Source: Streptomyces sp. SAT1
GTDB taxonomy: Bacteria > Actinomycetota > Actinomycetes > Streptomycetales > Streptomycetaceae
Direction of reading: 5' to 3'
Assembly (NCBI RefSeq): GCF_001654495.1
Contig: NZ_CP015849.1
Location: 1,812,501 to 1,876,500 of the forward strand
Length of the DNA: 64,000 nucleotides
Shown here: positions 52,234 to 61,048 of the stretch, in pieces
Layout of the letters: each line of letters begins with the position of its first letter
How positions within the stretch are numbered: the first letter of the stretch is position 1
Notes under the pieces: generated by a model
What the model saw: the letters and a program-made list of their open reading frames with translations, nothing else
What the model was told of the DNA's origin: nothing
Databases searched by the model: none
Position numbers and translations under genes: made by a program

Positions 52234-53039
52234 GACTTCTTGGCCTTTGCGGTCCGAGCGGCGACCCACACGGCGACGGCGACCAGCGCGCCCAGTCCGA
52301 AGATCCACGCGAACAGACCCTCGCTGACCGGCCCGAGGCCACCCAGTTCGAGACCGCCGGGGTTGTCCGAGTTGTCGCTGTTGACCGCGTTCAGGTACGC
52401 GATGATGTCCTTCTTGTTCTTCTCCGACAGGGTCGTGTCGGGGAAGGAGGGCATGTTCTGCGGGCCGGTCTGCATGGCCTCGTAGATGTGCTTCGGGTCG
52501 ACACCCTCGAGGTCCGGGGCGAACTTGCCGTGCGTGAGCGCACCGCCCTTGCCGGTGAAGTTGTGGCACTGGGCGCAGTTGGTGCGGAACAGCTCACCGC
52601 CCTTGGCGATGTCCGCGCCCTCCGGGCTGTACTGGTTCGTCGTCGGCACGGCCGGGCCGGCGCCCAGGGAGGCGATGTAGGCCGCCAGCTGGTCGATCTC
52701 GGCCTGGGTGTAGATGACCTTCTTGCGCGGGACCTGCGCGCCGGGCTGCTGGGCCGGCATACGGCCGGTGCCCACCTGGAAGTCGACTGCCGCGGCGCCC
52801 ACGCCCACCAGGGACGGACCGTCAGTGGTGCCCTGACCACCGGTGCCGTGGCAGCTTGCGCAGCCGACCTGGTAGAGCTTCTTGCCCTCCTCGATGGTGA
52901 GGGACTGAGCCGACTCGTCGGCCTTCGCCTTGCTCGCGGGCGCGAACGCGGTGTACAGCCCCCCCGTGGCCGCCAGCGCGAGAAGGAGGACGACGACCGC
53001 CGCCAGCGGATGGCGTCGTCGTGCGGAGAGCTTTTTCAC
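52230..53039 (-). CDS. qcrC: Cytochrome bc1 complex di-haem cytochrome c subunit
   Basis: 269-aa cytochrome cc with an N-terminal membrane/signal segment, two c-type haem sites (CASCHG near residue 58 and CAQCHN near 158), and a C-terminal transmembrane helix. Two haems let actinobacteria pass electrons directly to cytochrome aa3 without soluble cytochrome c. GTG 53039 is the start; 62 bp separate it from ctaE, with which it is probably co-transcribed. Confidence 0.97.
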   Translation of the reverse strand: MKKLSARRRHPLAAVVVLLLALAATGGLYTAFAPASKAKADESAQSLTIEEGKKLYQVGCASCHGTGGQGTTDGPSLVGVGAAAVDFQVGTGRMPAQQPGAQVPRKKVIYTQAEIDQLAAYIASLGAGPAVPTTNQYSPEGADIAKGGELFRTNCAQCHNFTGKGGALTHGKFAPDLEGVDPKHIYEAMQTGPQNMPSFPDTTLSEKNKKDIIAYLNAVNSDNSDNPGGLELGGLGPVSEGLFAWIFGLGALVAVAVWVAARTAKAKKS

Positions 53040-53101
53040 GGATTACCCCGGTGTCAGGATCTTCTGCGTCGATGCTTTGCGGACTGGGATCGGTTCGTCG
53101 G

Positions 53102-53722
53102 CTACTTGATCAGGTAGATCGTGGCGAAGAGGCCGATCCAGACGACATCGACGAAGTGCCAGTAGTAGGACACGACGATGGCCGCGGTCGCCTGCTCGTG
53201 GGTGAACCTCTTGGCCGCGTAGGTGCGGCCGAGGACCAGCAGGAAGGCGATGAGACCGCCTGTCACGTGCAGGCCGTGGAAGCCGGTGGTCAGATAGAAC
53301 ACCGAGCCGTACGGGTCGGAGGAGAGGGAGAGCCCCTCCTCCTGCACCAGGCTCGTGTACTCGTAGATCTGACCGCCGATGAAGATCGCACCCATGATGA
53401 AGGTGACGATGAACCAGCCCCGGAGCTTCTTCACGTCACCGCGCTCGGCGGCGAAGACGCCGAGCTGGCAGGTGAGCGAGGAGAGCACCAGGATCGTGGT
53501 GTTCACCGACGAGAAGGGGACGTTGAGACTGTCCGCCATCTCCTTCCAGTGCGCCGGACCCGTCACCGATCGCAGGGTGAAGTACATCGCGAAGAGGGCC
53601 GCGAAGAACATCAGCTCGGAACTCAGCCAGATGATGGTTCCGACGCTGGTGAGGTTCGGCCGGTTGACCGACGGGTGCGCGTGCCCGGTTTCTACTGTCG
53701 TTGCTGTCGCCACGACCGACAT
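53102..53722 (-). CDS. ctaE: Cytochrome c oxidase subunit III
   Basis: 206-aa subunit of the aa3 oxidase with five transmembrane helices; [26 protein letters not shown] and [22 protein letters not shown] are subunit III hallmarks. ATG 53722 opens the ctaE-qcrCAB operon. No ribosome site is visible because the start lies in a 21-bp palindrome (53713-53733). Confidence 0.96.
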   Translation of the reverse strand: MSVVATATTVETGHAHPSVNRPNLTSVGTIIWLSSELMFFAALFAMYFTLRSVTGPAHWKEMADSLNVPFSSVNTTILVLSSLTCQLGVFAAERGDVKKLRGWFIVTFIMGAIFIGGQIYEYTSLVQEEGLSLSSDPYGSVFYLTTGFHGLHVTGGLIAFLLVLGRTYAAKRFTHEQATAAIVVSYYWHFVDVVWIGLFATIYLIK

Positions 53723-53733
53723 TATGTCGGTCG
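53713..53733. promoter_or_regulatory. 21-bp palindrome spanning the ctaE start codon
   Basis: Perfect 10-nt arms (CGACCGACAT and ATGTCGGTCG) flank a single central base; on the minus strand the ATG of ctaE falls in the second arm. It could be an operator or an RNA hairpin hiding the start codon. Confidence 0.6.
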
Positions 53734-53923
53734 CTTATCCCGCCCTCACTCCGGGGGGTGCCGTTCGGAGTGTCTGTGGGGTGTGTCCAGCCCGTATGGC
53801 CCATCGAAGGGGTGTTCAAGGCGGTGTCCGCGGGGTGGACGAGGGAGTAGCATCCGCGCCATCGGTACCCGGAAGTTCCCGAACATTGCTGTGTCTTCTC
53901 GAGTCAAGATGCGTGGAGGAACA

Positions 53924-54322
53924 ATGCAGGCGACCGCCACGGTGCTGGTCTACAGCGACGACGCCAACACCCGGGAGCAGGTGCGGCTGGCCACCGGCCG
54001 GCGTCCGGCCCAGGACGCGCCCCTCGTGGAGTTCGTGGAGTGCGCGACGCCGGCGGCGGTCCTCGCCGAGCTGGACAGGGGCGGGATCGACGTCTGCGTC
54101 CTGGACGGCGAGTCCGTCCCGATGGGCGGCATGGGGATGTGCCGCCAGATCAAGGACGAGGTCTTCCGCTGCCCGCCGGTGCTGCTGCTCATCGGGCGGC
54201 CCCAGGACGCCTGGCTGGCCACCTGGAGCCGGGCGGACGCGGCCGTGACCCTGCCGGTGGACCCGGTGGAGTTCGCCGGCGCGCTGGCCTCGCTGCTGCG
54301 CCGCAGGGCGCTCGTCGCCTGA
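53924..54322 (+). CDS. Atypical response-regulator receiver protein
   Basis: 132-aa single-domain receiver-like protein: ATVLVYSDDANTREQVR supplies the acidic pair, VCVLDGESVPMGGMGMCRQIK has the phosphoacceptor-position Asp near residue 61, and VLLLIGRPQDAWLATW and ADAAVTLPVDPVEF follow. The invariant Lys at the start of the last loop appears replaced (TLPVDP), so phosphorylation may be weak or absent. GGAGGA precedes ATG 53924. It is divergent from the ctaE-qcrCAB operon across 200 bp, with no sensor kinase nearby. Confidence 0.8.
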   Translation: MQATATVLVYSDDANTREQVRLATGRRPAQDAPLVEFVECATPAAVLAELDRGGIDVCVLDGESVPMGGMGMCRQIKDEVFRCPPVLLLIGRPQDAWLATWSRADAAVTLPVDPVEFAGALASLLRRRALVA

Positions 54323-54325
54323 GCG

Positions 54326-54367
54326 CCCGGGGCGGGCCGCGGCCGGCTGGCTGCGGCCCGCCCCGGG
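54326..54367. terminator. Bidirectional terminator
   Basis: A perfect 15-bp GC stem with a 12-nt loop lies 3 bp after the receiver gene stop and 20 bp from the convergent L,D-transpeptidase stop. Confidence 0.8.
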
Positions 54368-54387
54368 GCAGGCCCTCGTGCGGCCGC

Positions 54388-55659
54388 TCAGAGGCTCTGC
54401 GGGCGCAGCCTGGACTGGTCCGCCTGCGGGGTGGCGGCCTGCGGGCCGCTGCTCAGGGCGCTGCCCTGGAGCCACTTCTGCCAGGACAGGTTCCAGTCGC
54501 CGTAGCCGTTGTCGAACAGCTCCATGGGATCGCCCTTGGAGTTGACGACCTGGACCACGTCGCCCTCGTGGATGTTGTCGAAGAACCACTTGGCGTTCGG
54601 GGTGCTCATGCCGGTGCAGCCGTGGCTGACGTTGGCGATGCCCTGGGAGCCGATCGACCAGGGCGCGGCGTGCACGAACTCACCGCTCCAGGTCACCCGG
54701 GTGGCGTAGTAGACCGGCAGGTCGTACGAGTCCGTCGAGCCCGCGGCGATGCCGACGGTGGAGCTCTTCATCCGCACGAAGTACTGCTTGGCGAGGACCA
54801 CCTTGACGCCGTTGCGGGTCTCGAAGCCGGGCTTGCCGGTGGTGACCGGGATCTCCTTGATCTTCTCGTCGTTGCGGTACACCGTCAGCCGGTGCGTGGC
54901 CGCGTCGGTGACGGCGACGACACGGTCCCCGGTGGTGATGGTCAGCGGCTTGGCGCTGCCGCCGTAGAGCCCGTCGGCGATCCGGATGTCCTCCAGGGTG
55001 CTGCGCACCTCGACGGTGGCGTTCGCGGGCCAGTAGTCGCGGGGCCGGTAGTGGAGCTGCTTGTCGTCCACCCAGTACCAGGAGCCCTGCACGGCGGGCG
55101 TGGAGCGCACCTGGAGGCCGCGCTCCACGATGGCGCGCTGCGCCTTGTCCTTCACGGGCTGGTCGAGTTCGGCCACGATGGGCTCGCCGACGCCGTAGGT
55201 GCCCGCCTCCGGGCCGAACTCGATGTTCAGGCGCCGGGTGGTCGCGGGCTTGCTGGTGTCGAAGGTGAGGACCTTGCGGCCGGGTGCGCCGTCGTCGTTC
55301 TCGGTGCGGACCGTGAGCGTGTAGTGGGCGCCGGCGGCCAGCGGTGAGGTGCTGTGCCAGCGGCTGCCGTCGGCGGCGAGTTCGCCCGCGACGTGCCGTC
55401 CGGTGGCGTCCTCGGCGCTGACGTCCGTGAGGTGTCCGCCGGAGCCCGTGGCGGTGACCACCAGGGGCTTGTCCGGGTCGGCCTTCTTGCCGGCCTCGGT
55501 GGGCCCGCTGAAGGTGATCTGATCCGCCGCGTCGTACGGGTCGGCGGCCAGCGGGTTGTCGTCCGCGCCGCAGGCGGTGACGCCCGCGCCGAGGGCGACC
55601 ACCAGCGCAGTGCAGCTGAGACCGGCCTTTGCGCCCCGGGAGAACAGTTCGGTGCTCAT
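54388..55659 (-). CDS. L,D-transpeptidase lipoprotein
   Basis: 423-aa lipoprotein that makes 3-3 peptidoglycan cross-links. The signal peptide ends in VTAC (lipobox Cys near 30). Two immunoglobulin-like domains (about residues 55-250, with FGPEAGTYGVGEPIVAEL and WPANATVEV) precede a YkuD domain whose catalytic motif is NVSHGCTGMSTPNA, with SIGSQGIANVSHG. TAGCGT lies 6 nt before ATG 55659 and no ribosome site is seen. The arrangement matches mycobacterial LdtMt2-type enzymes. Confidence 0.92.
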   Translation of the reverse strand: MSTELFSRGAKAGLSCTALVVALGAGVTACGADDNPLAADPYDAADQITFSGPTEAGKKADPDKPLVVTATGSGGHLTDVSAEDATGRHVAGELAADGSRWHSTSPLAAGAHYTLTVRTENDDGAPGRKVLTFDTSKPATTRRLNIEFGPEAGTYGVGEPIVAELDQPVKDKAQRAIVERGLQVRSTPAVQGSWYWVDDKQLHYRPRDYWPANATVEVRSTLEDIRIADGLYGGSAKPLTITTGDRVVAVTDAATHRLTVYRNDEKIKEIPVTTGKPGFETRNGVKVVLAKQYFVRMKSSTVGIAAGSTDSYDLPVYYATRVTWSGEFVHAAPWSIGSQGIANVSHGCTGMSTPNAKWFFDNIHEGDVVQVVNSKGDPMELFDNGYGDWNLSWQKWLQGSALSSGPQAATPQADQSRLRPQSL

Positions 55660-55665
55660 GGCAGC

Positions 55666-55671
55666 ACGCTA
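55666..55671 (-). promoter_or_regulatory. Leaderless -10 element of the L,D-transpeptidase gene
   Basis: TAGCGT on the minus strand is 6 nt before ATG 55659. The same TAGCGT hexamer at the same spacing precedes the cysteine desulfurase-TusA gene. Confidence 0.5.
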
Positions 55672-55735
55672 AGGAGCCCCGTCAACTCCGGCACGGTGGA
55701 TCGTCCGTCCGGGGGACACCGGTACGACAAAAAGA

Positions 55736-55775
55736 GGGAACCCGGACACTCGTTCGATGGAGTGCCCGGGTTCCC
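55736..55775 (-). terminator. ctaCDF operon terminator
   Basis: A 16-bp stem with one mismatch and an 8-nt loop lies 17 bp beyond the ctaF stop codon, with A-rich sequence beyond it (T-rich on the transcript). Confidence 0.85.
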
Positions 55776-55791
55776 CGAAGTGCGCCGTGTG

Positions 55792-56190
55792 CTACTGGGT
55801 GCGGTTCTCACCGCGGTAGTACTCGAAGACCCAGCCGAACAGACCGATCAGGATGATCGGCGCGCCGAAGTACAGCAGCCACCAGCCCAGGGCCACGCCC
55901 AGGAAGGCCAGCGCGCCACCGACGCCGAGCGCGAGCGGCTGCCAGCTGTGCGGGCTGAAGAAGCCCAGCTCGCCGGCGTCGTCCGCGACATCGGCCTCCT
56001 TGTCGTCCTGAGCGCCGGCGTCGACCCGCTTGGCCGTGAAGCCGAGGTAGAAGCCGACCATGATGCTCAGGCCGAACGAGAGGAAGAGCGCCGTGGTACC
56101 GGCCGGCTCCTTCGACCACACGCCATAGACGATCGCCATGACGAGCAGGAAGACGCTCAGCCAGATGAACATCTTGCCCTGGATCTTCAC
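55792..56190 (-). CDS. ctaF: Cytochrome c oxidase subunit IV
   Basis: 132-aa actinobacterial subunit IV with four transmembrane helices and a charged central loop; [19 protein letters not shown] at the N-terminus and a final EYYRGEN are typical of the family. The GTG start overlaps the ctaD stop (GTGA), with GGAGG 7 nt upstream. Last gene of ctaCDF. Confidence 0.95.
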   Translation of the reverse strand: MKIQGKMFIWLSVFLLVMAIVYGVWSKEPAGTTALFLSFGLSIMVGFYLGFTAKRVDAGAQDDKEADVADDAGELGFFSPHSWQPLALGVGGALAFLGVALGWWLLYFGAPIILIGLFGWVFEYYRGENRTQ

Positions 56191-57932
56191 TTGCCGGCCT
56201 CCTTGCCGCCGGCGACGGCAGCCTTCTCGGACCCGCCGTGACCGGCGTTCTCCAGCTGGTCCAGCGCGGCGATCTCCGGGTGGTGCAGGTCGAACGCCGG
56301 GGATTCACTGCGGATCCGCGGCAGGGTGAGGAAGTTGTGCCGCGGCGGCGGGCAGGACGTCGCCCACTCCAGGGAGCGGCCGTAGCCCCACGGGTCGTCC
56401 ATGTTGACCGGCTTGCCGTACTTGGCCGTCTTCCACACGTTGTAGAAGAACGGCAGGATCGACAGGCCGAGCAGGAAGGAGAAGATCGTCGACACCGTGT
56501 TCAGCGCGGTGAAGCCGTCCGCCGCCAGATAGTCCGGGATGCGTCGCGGCATGCCCTCGGTGCCCAGCCAGTGCTGTACGAGGAAGGTGCCGTGGAAGCC
56601 GATGAACAGCATCCAGAAGGTCATCTTGCCCAGGCGCTCGTCCAGCATCTTGCCGGTGAACTTCGGCCACCAGAAGTGGAAGCCGGAGAACATCGCGAAG
56701 ACGACCGTGCCGAAGACGACGTAGTGGAAGTGGGCCACCACGAAGTACGAGTCGGAGATGTGGAAGTCCAGCGGCGGCGCGGCCAGGATGACACCGGTCA
56801 GACCACCGAAGGTGAAGGTGATCAGGAAGCCGGTCGCCCACAGCATGGGGGTCTCGAAGGAGAGACTGCCCTTCCACATGGTGCCGATCCAGTTGAAGAA
56901 CTTCACACCGGTCGGTACCGCGATCAGGAAGGTCATGAAGGAGAAGAACGGCAGCAGCACACCGCCGGTGACGTACATGTGGTGCGCCCACACCGTCACG
57001 GAGAGGCCCGCGATGGAGATCGTGGCGCCGATCAGACCCATGTAGCCGAACATCGGCTTGCGGGAGAAGACCGGGATGACCTCACTGATGATGCCGAAGA
57101 ACGGCAGGGCGATGATGTACACCTCTGGATGGCCGAAGAACCAGAAGAGGTGTTGCCACAGCAGTGCTCCGCCGTTGGCCGCGTCGAAGATGTGCGCACC
57201 GAACTTGCGGTCCGCCTCCAGGGCGAACAGCGCGGCGGCCAGCACCGGGAAGGCGAGCAGGACCAGCACCGCGGTCAGCAGCACGTTCCACACGAAGATC
57301 GGCATGCGGAACATGGTCATGCCGGGCGCGCGCATGCAGATGATCGTGGTGATGAAGTTGACCGAGCCGAGGATCGTGCCGAAGCCGGAGAAGGCCAGAC
57401 CCATGATCCACATGTCGCCGCCGATACCCGGCGAGTGCACCGCGTCGGAGAGCGGCGCGTAGGCGAACCAGCCGAAGTCGGCCGCGCCCTGCGGGGTGAG
57501 GAAGCCTCCCACCGCGATGAGCGAGCCGAACAGGTAGAGCCAGTAGGCGAACATGTTCAGCCGCGGGAAGGCCACGTCCGGCGCGCCGATCTGGAGCGGC
57601 ATGATCCAGTTCGTGAAGCCGGCGAACAGCGGCGTCGCGAACATCAGCAGCATGATCGTGCCGTGCATCGTGAACGCCTGGTTGAACTGCTCGTTCGACA
57701 TGAGCTGGAGGCCCGGACGGGCCAGCTCGGCACGCATCAGCAGCGCCATGACGCCACCGATGCAGAAGAACGCGAACGACGTCACCAGGTAGAGCGTGCC
57801 GATCGTCTTGTGGTCGGTGGTCGTCAGCCACTTCACCACGACGTTGCCGGGTTGCTTGCGCCGGACCGGCAGCTCGCTCTCGTATGAGCCCGCAGCCGCC
57901 GCGGCACCCTGAGGTTCGTTGAGGATGCTCAC
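56187..57932 (-). CDS. ctaD: Cytochrome c oxidase subunit I
   Basis: 581-aa catalytic subunit with twelve transmembrane helices. Haem and copper ligands are in [12 protein letters not shown], the [17 protein letters not shown] segment (CuB His and cross-linked Tyr), [11 protein letters not shown] and [24 protein letters not shown]. Its Glu/Tyr pattern places it in the A-type haem-copper oxidases. Start and stop overlap the neighbours by 4 nt. Confidence 0.97.
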   Translation of the reverse strand: MSILNEPQGAAAAAGSYESELPVRRKQPGNVVVKWLTTTDHKTIGTLYLVTSFAFFCIGGVMALLMRAELARPGLQLMSNEQFNQAFTMHGTIMLLMFATPLFAGFTNWIMPLQIGAPDVAFPRLNMFAYWLYLFGSLIAVGGFLTPQGAADFGWFAYAPLSDAVHSPGIGGDMWIMGLAFSGFGTILGSVNFITTIICMRAPGMTMFRMPIFVWNVLLTAVLVLLAFPVLAAALFALEADRKFGAHIFDAANGGALLWQHLFWFFGHPEVYIIALPFFGIISEVIPVFSRKPMFGYMGLIGATISIAGLSVTVWAHHMYVTGGVLLPFFSFMTFLIAVPTGVKFFNWIGTMWKGSLSFETPMLWATGFLITFTFGGLTGVILAAPPLDFHISDSYFVVAHFHYVVFGTVVFAMFSGFHFWWPKFTGKMLDERLGKMTFWMLFIGFHGTFLVQHWLGTEGMPRRIPDYLAADGFTALNTVSTIFSFLLGLSILPFFYNVWKTAKYGKPVNMDDPWGYGRSLEWATSCPPPRHNFLTLPRIRSESPAFDLHHPEIAALDQLENAGHGGSEKAAVAGGKEAGK

Positions 57933-58888
57933 AGGTTGTTCGTCTCCCGGTTCTTCTCGTGGCTCGTCTGCGCGATGCCGGCGGGAACGTAACCGGTCTG
58001 CCCCTTCTTAGCGAGGTCCTTGAGGTGCTGCTCGTAACGCTCCGGCGAGACGACCTTCACGTTGAACAGCATCCGGGAGTGGTCCTGGCCGCAGAGCTCG
58101 GCGCACTTGCCCTTGAAGGTGCCCTCCTGGGAGGGGGTCACCTGGAAGGAGTTGGTGTGGCCGGGGATGACGTCCATCTTCATCAGGAACGGGATCACCC
58201 AGAAGGAGTGGTTCACGTCCCGCGAGGTGAGGATGAAGCGGACGGTCTTGCCCTTCGGCAGCCACAGGGTCGGGCCCGGGTTGCCGGTCTGCGGGTTCCG
58301 GGTGCCCGGGGTGCCGTAGTCGTAGACACCGCCGGCGGCGGCCGGGAAGTCCTTCTTGAACCGGTCCGGAATGGCCGTCAGGTTCTTGTCGGTCTTCGCG
58401 TCACCCGCCGAACCGGCGACCGGCGTGACGTAGTTGAAGGCCCAGCTCCACTGGTAGCCGACCACGTTGACCGTGACGTCGGGCTTCTTCGATTCGTCGA
58501 GAAGCTTCGACTCGTCGCGGGCCGTGAAGTAGAAGAGCACCGAGACGATGATGAGCGGGACCACCGTGTACAGGGCCTCGATGGGCATGTTGTACCGGGT
58601 CTGCGGAGGTACCTCGACCTTGGTGCGGCTGCGCCGGTGGAAGAAAGCACTCCACAGGATCAGACCCCACACCAGCACGCCGACCGCGATCGCGGCGGCC
58701 CAGGACCCCTGCCACAGGGAGAGGATCCGCGGAGCCTCTTCCGTGACCGGGGTGGGCATACCCAGCCGGGGGAAGTCCTTGTATGTGCAACCGGTTGCGG
58801 TCGCCAGGACCAGGCCCGCAGTCAGTGCCTGCAGCAGCTTCCGCCGCATCGGGCGCCGCGGCGAGCGGTCGGAGCCGTTGGGACTCAC
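57929..58888 (-). CDS. ctaC: Cytochrome c oxidase subunit II
   Basis: 319-aa CuA-bearing subunit. A lipoprotein signal (LVLATATGC) is followed by two transmembrane helices (about residues 60-150) and an extracytoplasmic cupredoxin domain with CuA ligands in [11 protein letters not shown] and [24 protein letters not shown] is the aromatic electron-entry strand. GTG 58888 has GGAAGG upstream; the frame is open to 58996, but the leader there shows promoter-like features. First gene of ctaCDF. Confidence 0.95.
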   Translation of the reverse strand: MSPNGSDRSPRRPMRRKLLQALTAGLVLATATGCTYKDFPRLGMPTPVTEEAPRILSLWQGSWAAAIAVGVLVWGLILWSAFFHRRSRTKVEVPPQTRYNMPIEALYTVVPLIIVSVLFYFTARDESKLLDESKKPDVTVNVVGYQWSWAFNYVTPVAGSAGDAKTDKNLTAIPDRFKKDFPAAAGGVYDYGTPGTRNPQTGNPGPTLWLPKGKTVRFILTSRDVNHSFWVIPFLMKMDVIPGHTNSFQVTPSQEGTFKGKCAELCGQDHSRMLFNVKVVSPERYEQHLKDLAKKGQTGYVPAGIAQTSHEKNRETNNL

Positions 58889-59206
58889 GTAGCGCCTTCC
58901 CGAGAGTCTCGCCCGCGCGGTTGGCTGCGGCCTGCCTTCTCGCTGGTCGGTCGCCGCCCTGCGTCGGGCAGGGGTTTGGATGTTTATGCGGACCAAACCC
59001 TACTGGACGCCTTCCGGCGGGTCGCGGGGAGGGGGGCCCAACGCGCCGCGGGTCACGCCGACGGGTGGGATGCCCTGAAGTGGGGCGCTTCGCCGGGGCG
59101 TGCCGGGCGCGCACCGGGGTGCCCAACCGGGCGGGCGTAGGCCGTTCGTGGCGGGTGCGGGGCGGGCGGGGCGGGTGCGGGGCGAGCGAGGCGGGCGGAG
59201 GTGGGG
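58889..59206. other. Leader and spacer upstream of ctaC
   Basis: The ctaC leader holds an inverted repeat GGGTTTGG/CCAAACCC (58972-59000) and a minus-strand TAGGGT (59003-58998) that could be a -10. Beyond about 59040 the DNA becomes G-rich and repetitive and merges into the repeat arrays. Long open frames on both strands are of extreme composition and I do not regard them as genes. Confidence 0.5.
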
Positions 59207-59242
59207 GTGCGGTGTGGCGGGTGCGGTGTGGCGGGTGCGGTG
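59207..59242. repeat. 14-bp tandem repeat
   Basis: GTGCGGTGTGGCGG occurs twice in tandem (59207-59220, 59221-59234) followed by a partial copy. Confidence 0.8.
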
Positions 59243-59346
59243 ACGCGGCAGCGGGCGCGGGTGGCGCGGGACAGGCGGGGACCGGTCGGGGCGGAGGCGG
59301 GTGTTCCGCACCGGCACGACGGTCCGACGGCGGGCGCGGGCCGGTG

Positions 59347-59463
59347 CGGGCGAGGCGGGCGCTTCGTGGTGGGCGCAGGGCGGTACGGGCGAGGCGGGCG
59401 CTCCGTGGTGGGCGCGGCCCGGTACGGGCGAGGCGGGCGTTCCATGGTGGGCGCGGGGCGGCC
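59347..59463. repeat. 39-bp tandem repeat, three copies
   Basis: Units begin with CGGGCGAGGCGGGCG at 59347, 59386 and 59425 and differ at only a few positions. The array ends about 40 bp before the promoter of the cysteine desulfurase-TusA gene. The 39-bp period is a multiple of three, so it also produces periodic but probably spurious reading frames. Confidence 0.85.
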
Positions 59464-59504
59464 GTGGTGCCGCCCCGCGGTTCCCCGGCGCCCGGCGGGG
59501 CGCT

Positions 59505-59510
59505 TAGCGT
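59505..59510 (+). promoter_or_regulatory. Leaderless -10 element of the cysteine desulfurase-TusA gene
   Basis: TAGCGT lies 6 nt before the GTG start; no ribosome site is present. Confidence 0.5.
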
Positions 59511-59516
59511 GAACCC

Positions 59517-60977
59517 GTGCCCTACTTCGACGCCGCTTCCGCCGCCCCCCTGCACCCCGTCGCCCGTCAGGCCCTGCTCGCCGCGCTCGACGAGGGGTGG
59601 GCCGATCCCGCACGGCTCTACAAGGAGGGGAGGCGCGCGCGGCTGCTGCTGGACGCGGCGCGCCAGGCGGCGGCGGAGGCGGTGGGATGCCGGGCCGACG
59701 AGCTGGTGTTCACCTCGTCCGGCACCCGGGCCGTGCACACCGGCGTCGCGGGGGCGCTGGCCGGGCGGCGCCGGGTCGGACGTCACCTGATCGTGTCAGC
59801 GGTCGAACACTCCTCGGTGCTCCATTCGGCGGAGGTCCACGAGGCGGGGGGCGGGACGGTCGGCCGGGTCGCGGTCGACCGGCACGGCGCGGTGAGCGCC
59901 GGTTCCTACGCGGCGGCGCTCGGCCCGGACACCGCGCTGGCGTGCCTCCAGTCGGCCAACCACGAGGTGGGCACCGAGCAGCCGGTCGCAGAGGTGGCCG
60001 AGGTGTGCCGCGCCGCGGGGGTGCCGCTGCTGGTGGACGCGGCGCAGTCGCTCGGCTGGGGGCCGGTCGGCGGCGACTGGTCGCTGCTGACGGCGAGCGC
60101 CCACAAGTGGGGCGGGCCGTCCGGGACCGGGCTGCTGGTGGTGCGCAAGGGCGTGCGGTTCGCCCCGCGGGAACCGGCCGACGAGCGGGAGTCGGGCCGG
60201 GCGGCCGGATTCGAGAACCTGCCGGCGATCGTGGCGGCGGCCGCCTCGTTGCGGGCGGTGCGGGCCGAGGCGGCGGCCGAGGCGGTACGGCTGCGGGAGC
60301 TGACCGAGCGGATCAGGGCGCGGGTGCCGGAACTGGTGCCGGACGTGGAGGTGGTGGGCGACCCGGTGCGCCGGCTGCCGGGGATCGTCACCTTCTCCTG
60401 TCTCTATGTCGACGGGGAGACGCTGCTGCACGAGCTGGACCGGGAGGGCTTCTCCGTCTCCTCGGGCTCCTCCTGCACCAGCAGCACGCTGACCCCGAGT
60501 CATGTGCTGCGGGCGATGGGGGTGCTGAGCGAGGGCAACGTGCGGGTGTCGCTGCCCGCCGGGACGGCGGCCGAGGACGTCGAGCGTTTCCTGTCGGTGC
60601 TGCCGGGCGTGGTGGCGGGCGTACGGGAGAAGCTGGGGGCGGTGCCGCAGGCGCAGGCGCCGGGGCCGGGGCCGCGGGAGGCGCCGGGCGCGCGTGCCGC
60701 GGAAGGGGGCCGTGCCGCGGAAGGGACCCGTGCCGGAGAAGAGGCCCCTGCCGGGGAGCTGGTCCTCGACACGCTCGGCAGGCGCTGCCCGATCCCCGTC
60801 ATCGAGCTGGCGAAGGTCATCGGGGACGTGCCGGTCGGCGGCACGGTCCGGGTCCTCTCGGACGACGAGGCCGCGCGTCTGGACATCCCGGCGTGGTGCG
60901 AGATGCGAGGGCAGGAGTACGCCGGCGAGGAGCCGGCGGACGAGGGCTCGGCCTACGTCGTCCGCCGGGTCTCCTGA
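59517..60977 (+). CDS. Cysteine desulfurase-TusA fusion protein
   Basis: 486-aa two-domain sulfur-transfer protein. Residues 1-380 are a NifS/IscS-type cysteine desulfurase: PLP Lys197 in TASAHKWGG, LLVDAAQSLGWGP, His98 in AVEHSS and nucleophile Cys320 in SSGSSCTSSTLTPSHVLRAMG on a long IscS-like loop. A 35-residue Ala/Gly/Glu/Arg linker joins a TusA/SirA domain (about 417-486) with its sulfur-carrying Cys424 in LGRRCPIPVIELAK. In separate systems IscS passes persulfide sulfur to TusA; fusion channels this in one chain. Destination (tRNA thiolation, molybdopterin or thiamine) is not shown. Confidence 0.92.
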   Translation: MPYFDAASAAPLHPVARQALLAALDEGWADPARLYKEGRRARLLLDAARQAAAEAVGCRADELVFTSSGTRAVHTGVAGALAGRRRVGRHLIVSAVEHSSVLHSAEVHEAGGGTVGRVAVDRHGAVSAGSYAAALGPDTALACLQSANHEVGTEQPVAEVAEVCRAAGVPLLVDAAQSLGWGPVGGDWSLLTASAHKWGGPSGTGLLVVRKGVRFAPREPADERESGRAAGFENLPAIVAAAASLRAVRAEAAAEAVRLRELTERIRARVPELVPDVEVVGDPVRRLPGIVTFSCLYVDGETLLHELDREGFSVSSGSSCTSSTLTPSHVLRAMGVLSEGNVRVSLPAGTAAEDVERFLSVLPGVVAGVREKLGAVPQAQAPGPGPREAPGARAAEGGRAAEGTRAGEEAPAGELVLDTLGRRCPIPVIELAKVIGDVPVGGTVRVLSDDEAARLDIPAWCEMRGQEYAGEEPADEGSAYVVRRVS

Positions 60978-61010
60978 CGGGCTGTCCGCCGCGCGGGCGG
61001 ACCGGCGCGG

Positions 61011-61048
61011 GTGCGGTCAGGCGAGGTGGGTGCGGTCAGGCCAGGTGG
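61011..61048. repeat. 19-bp tandem duplication across the adenosine kinase stop codon
   Basis: Units 61011-61029 and 61030-61048 differ at one base; the second contains the TGA of the kinase gene (minus strand). Confidence 0.85.

Noticed and set aside
59053-59613. Pro/Arg-rich frames on the minus strand across the 39-bp repeats, with a 13-residue periodicity
   Set aside because: The periodicity is a trivial result of the 39-bp repeat length; there is no start signal and the composition is unlike a real protein.
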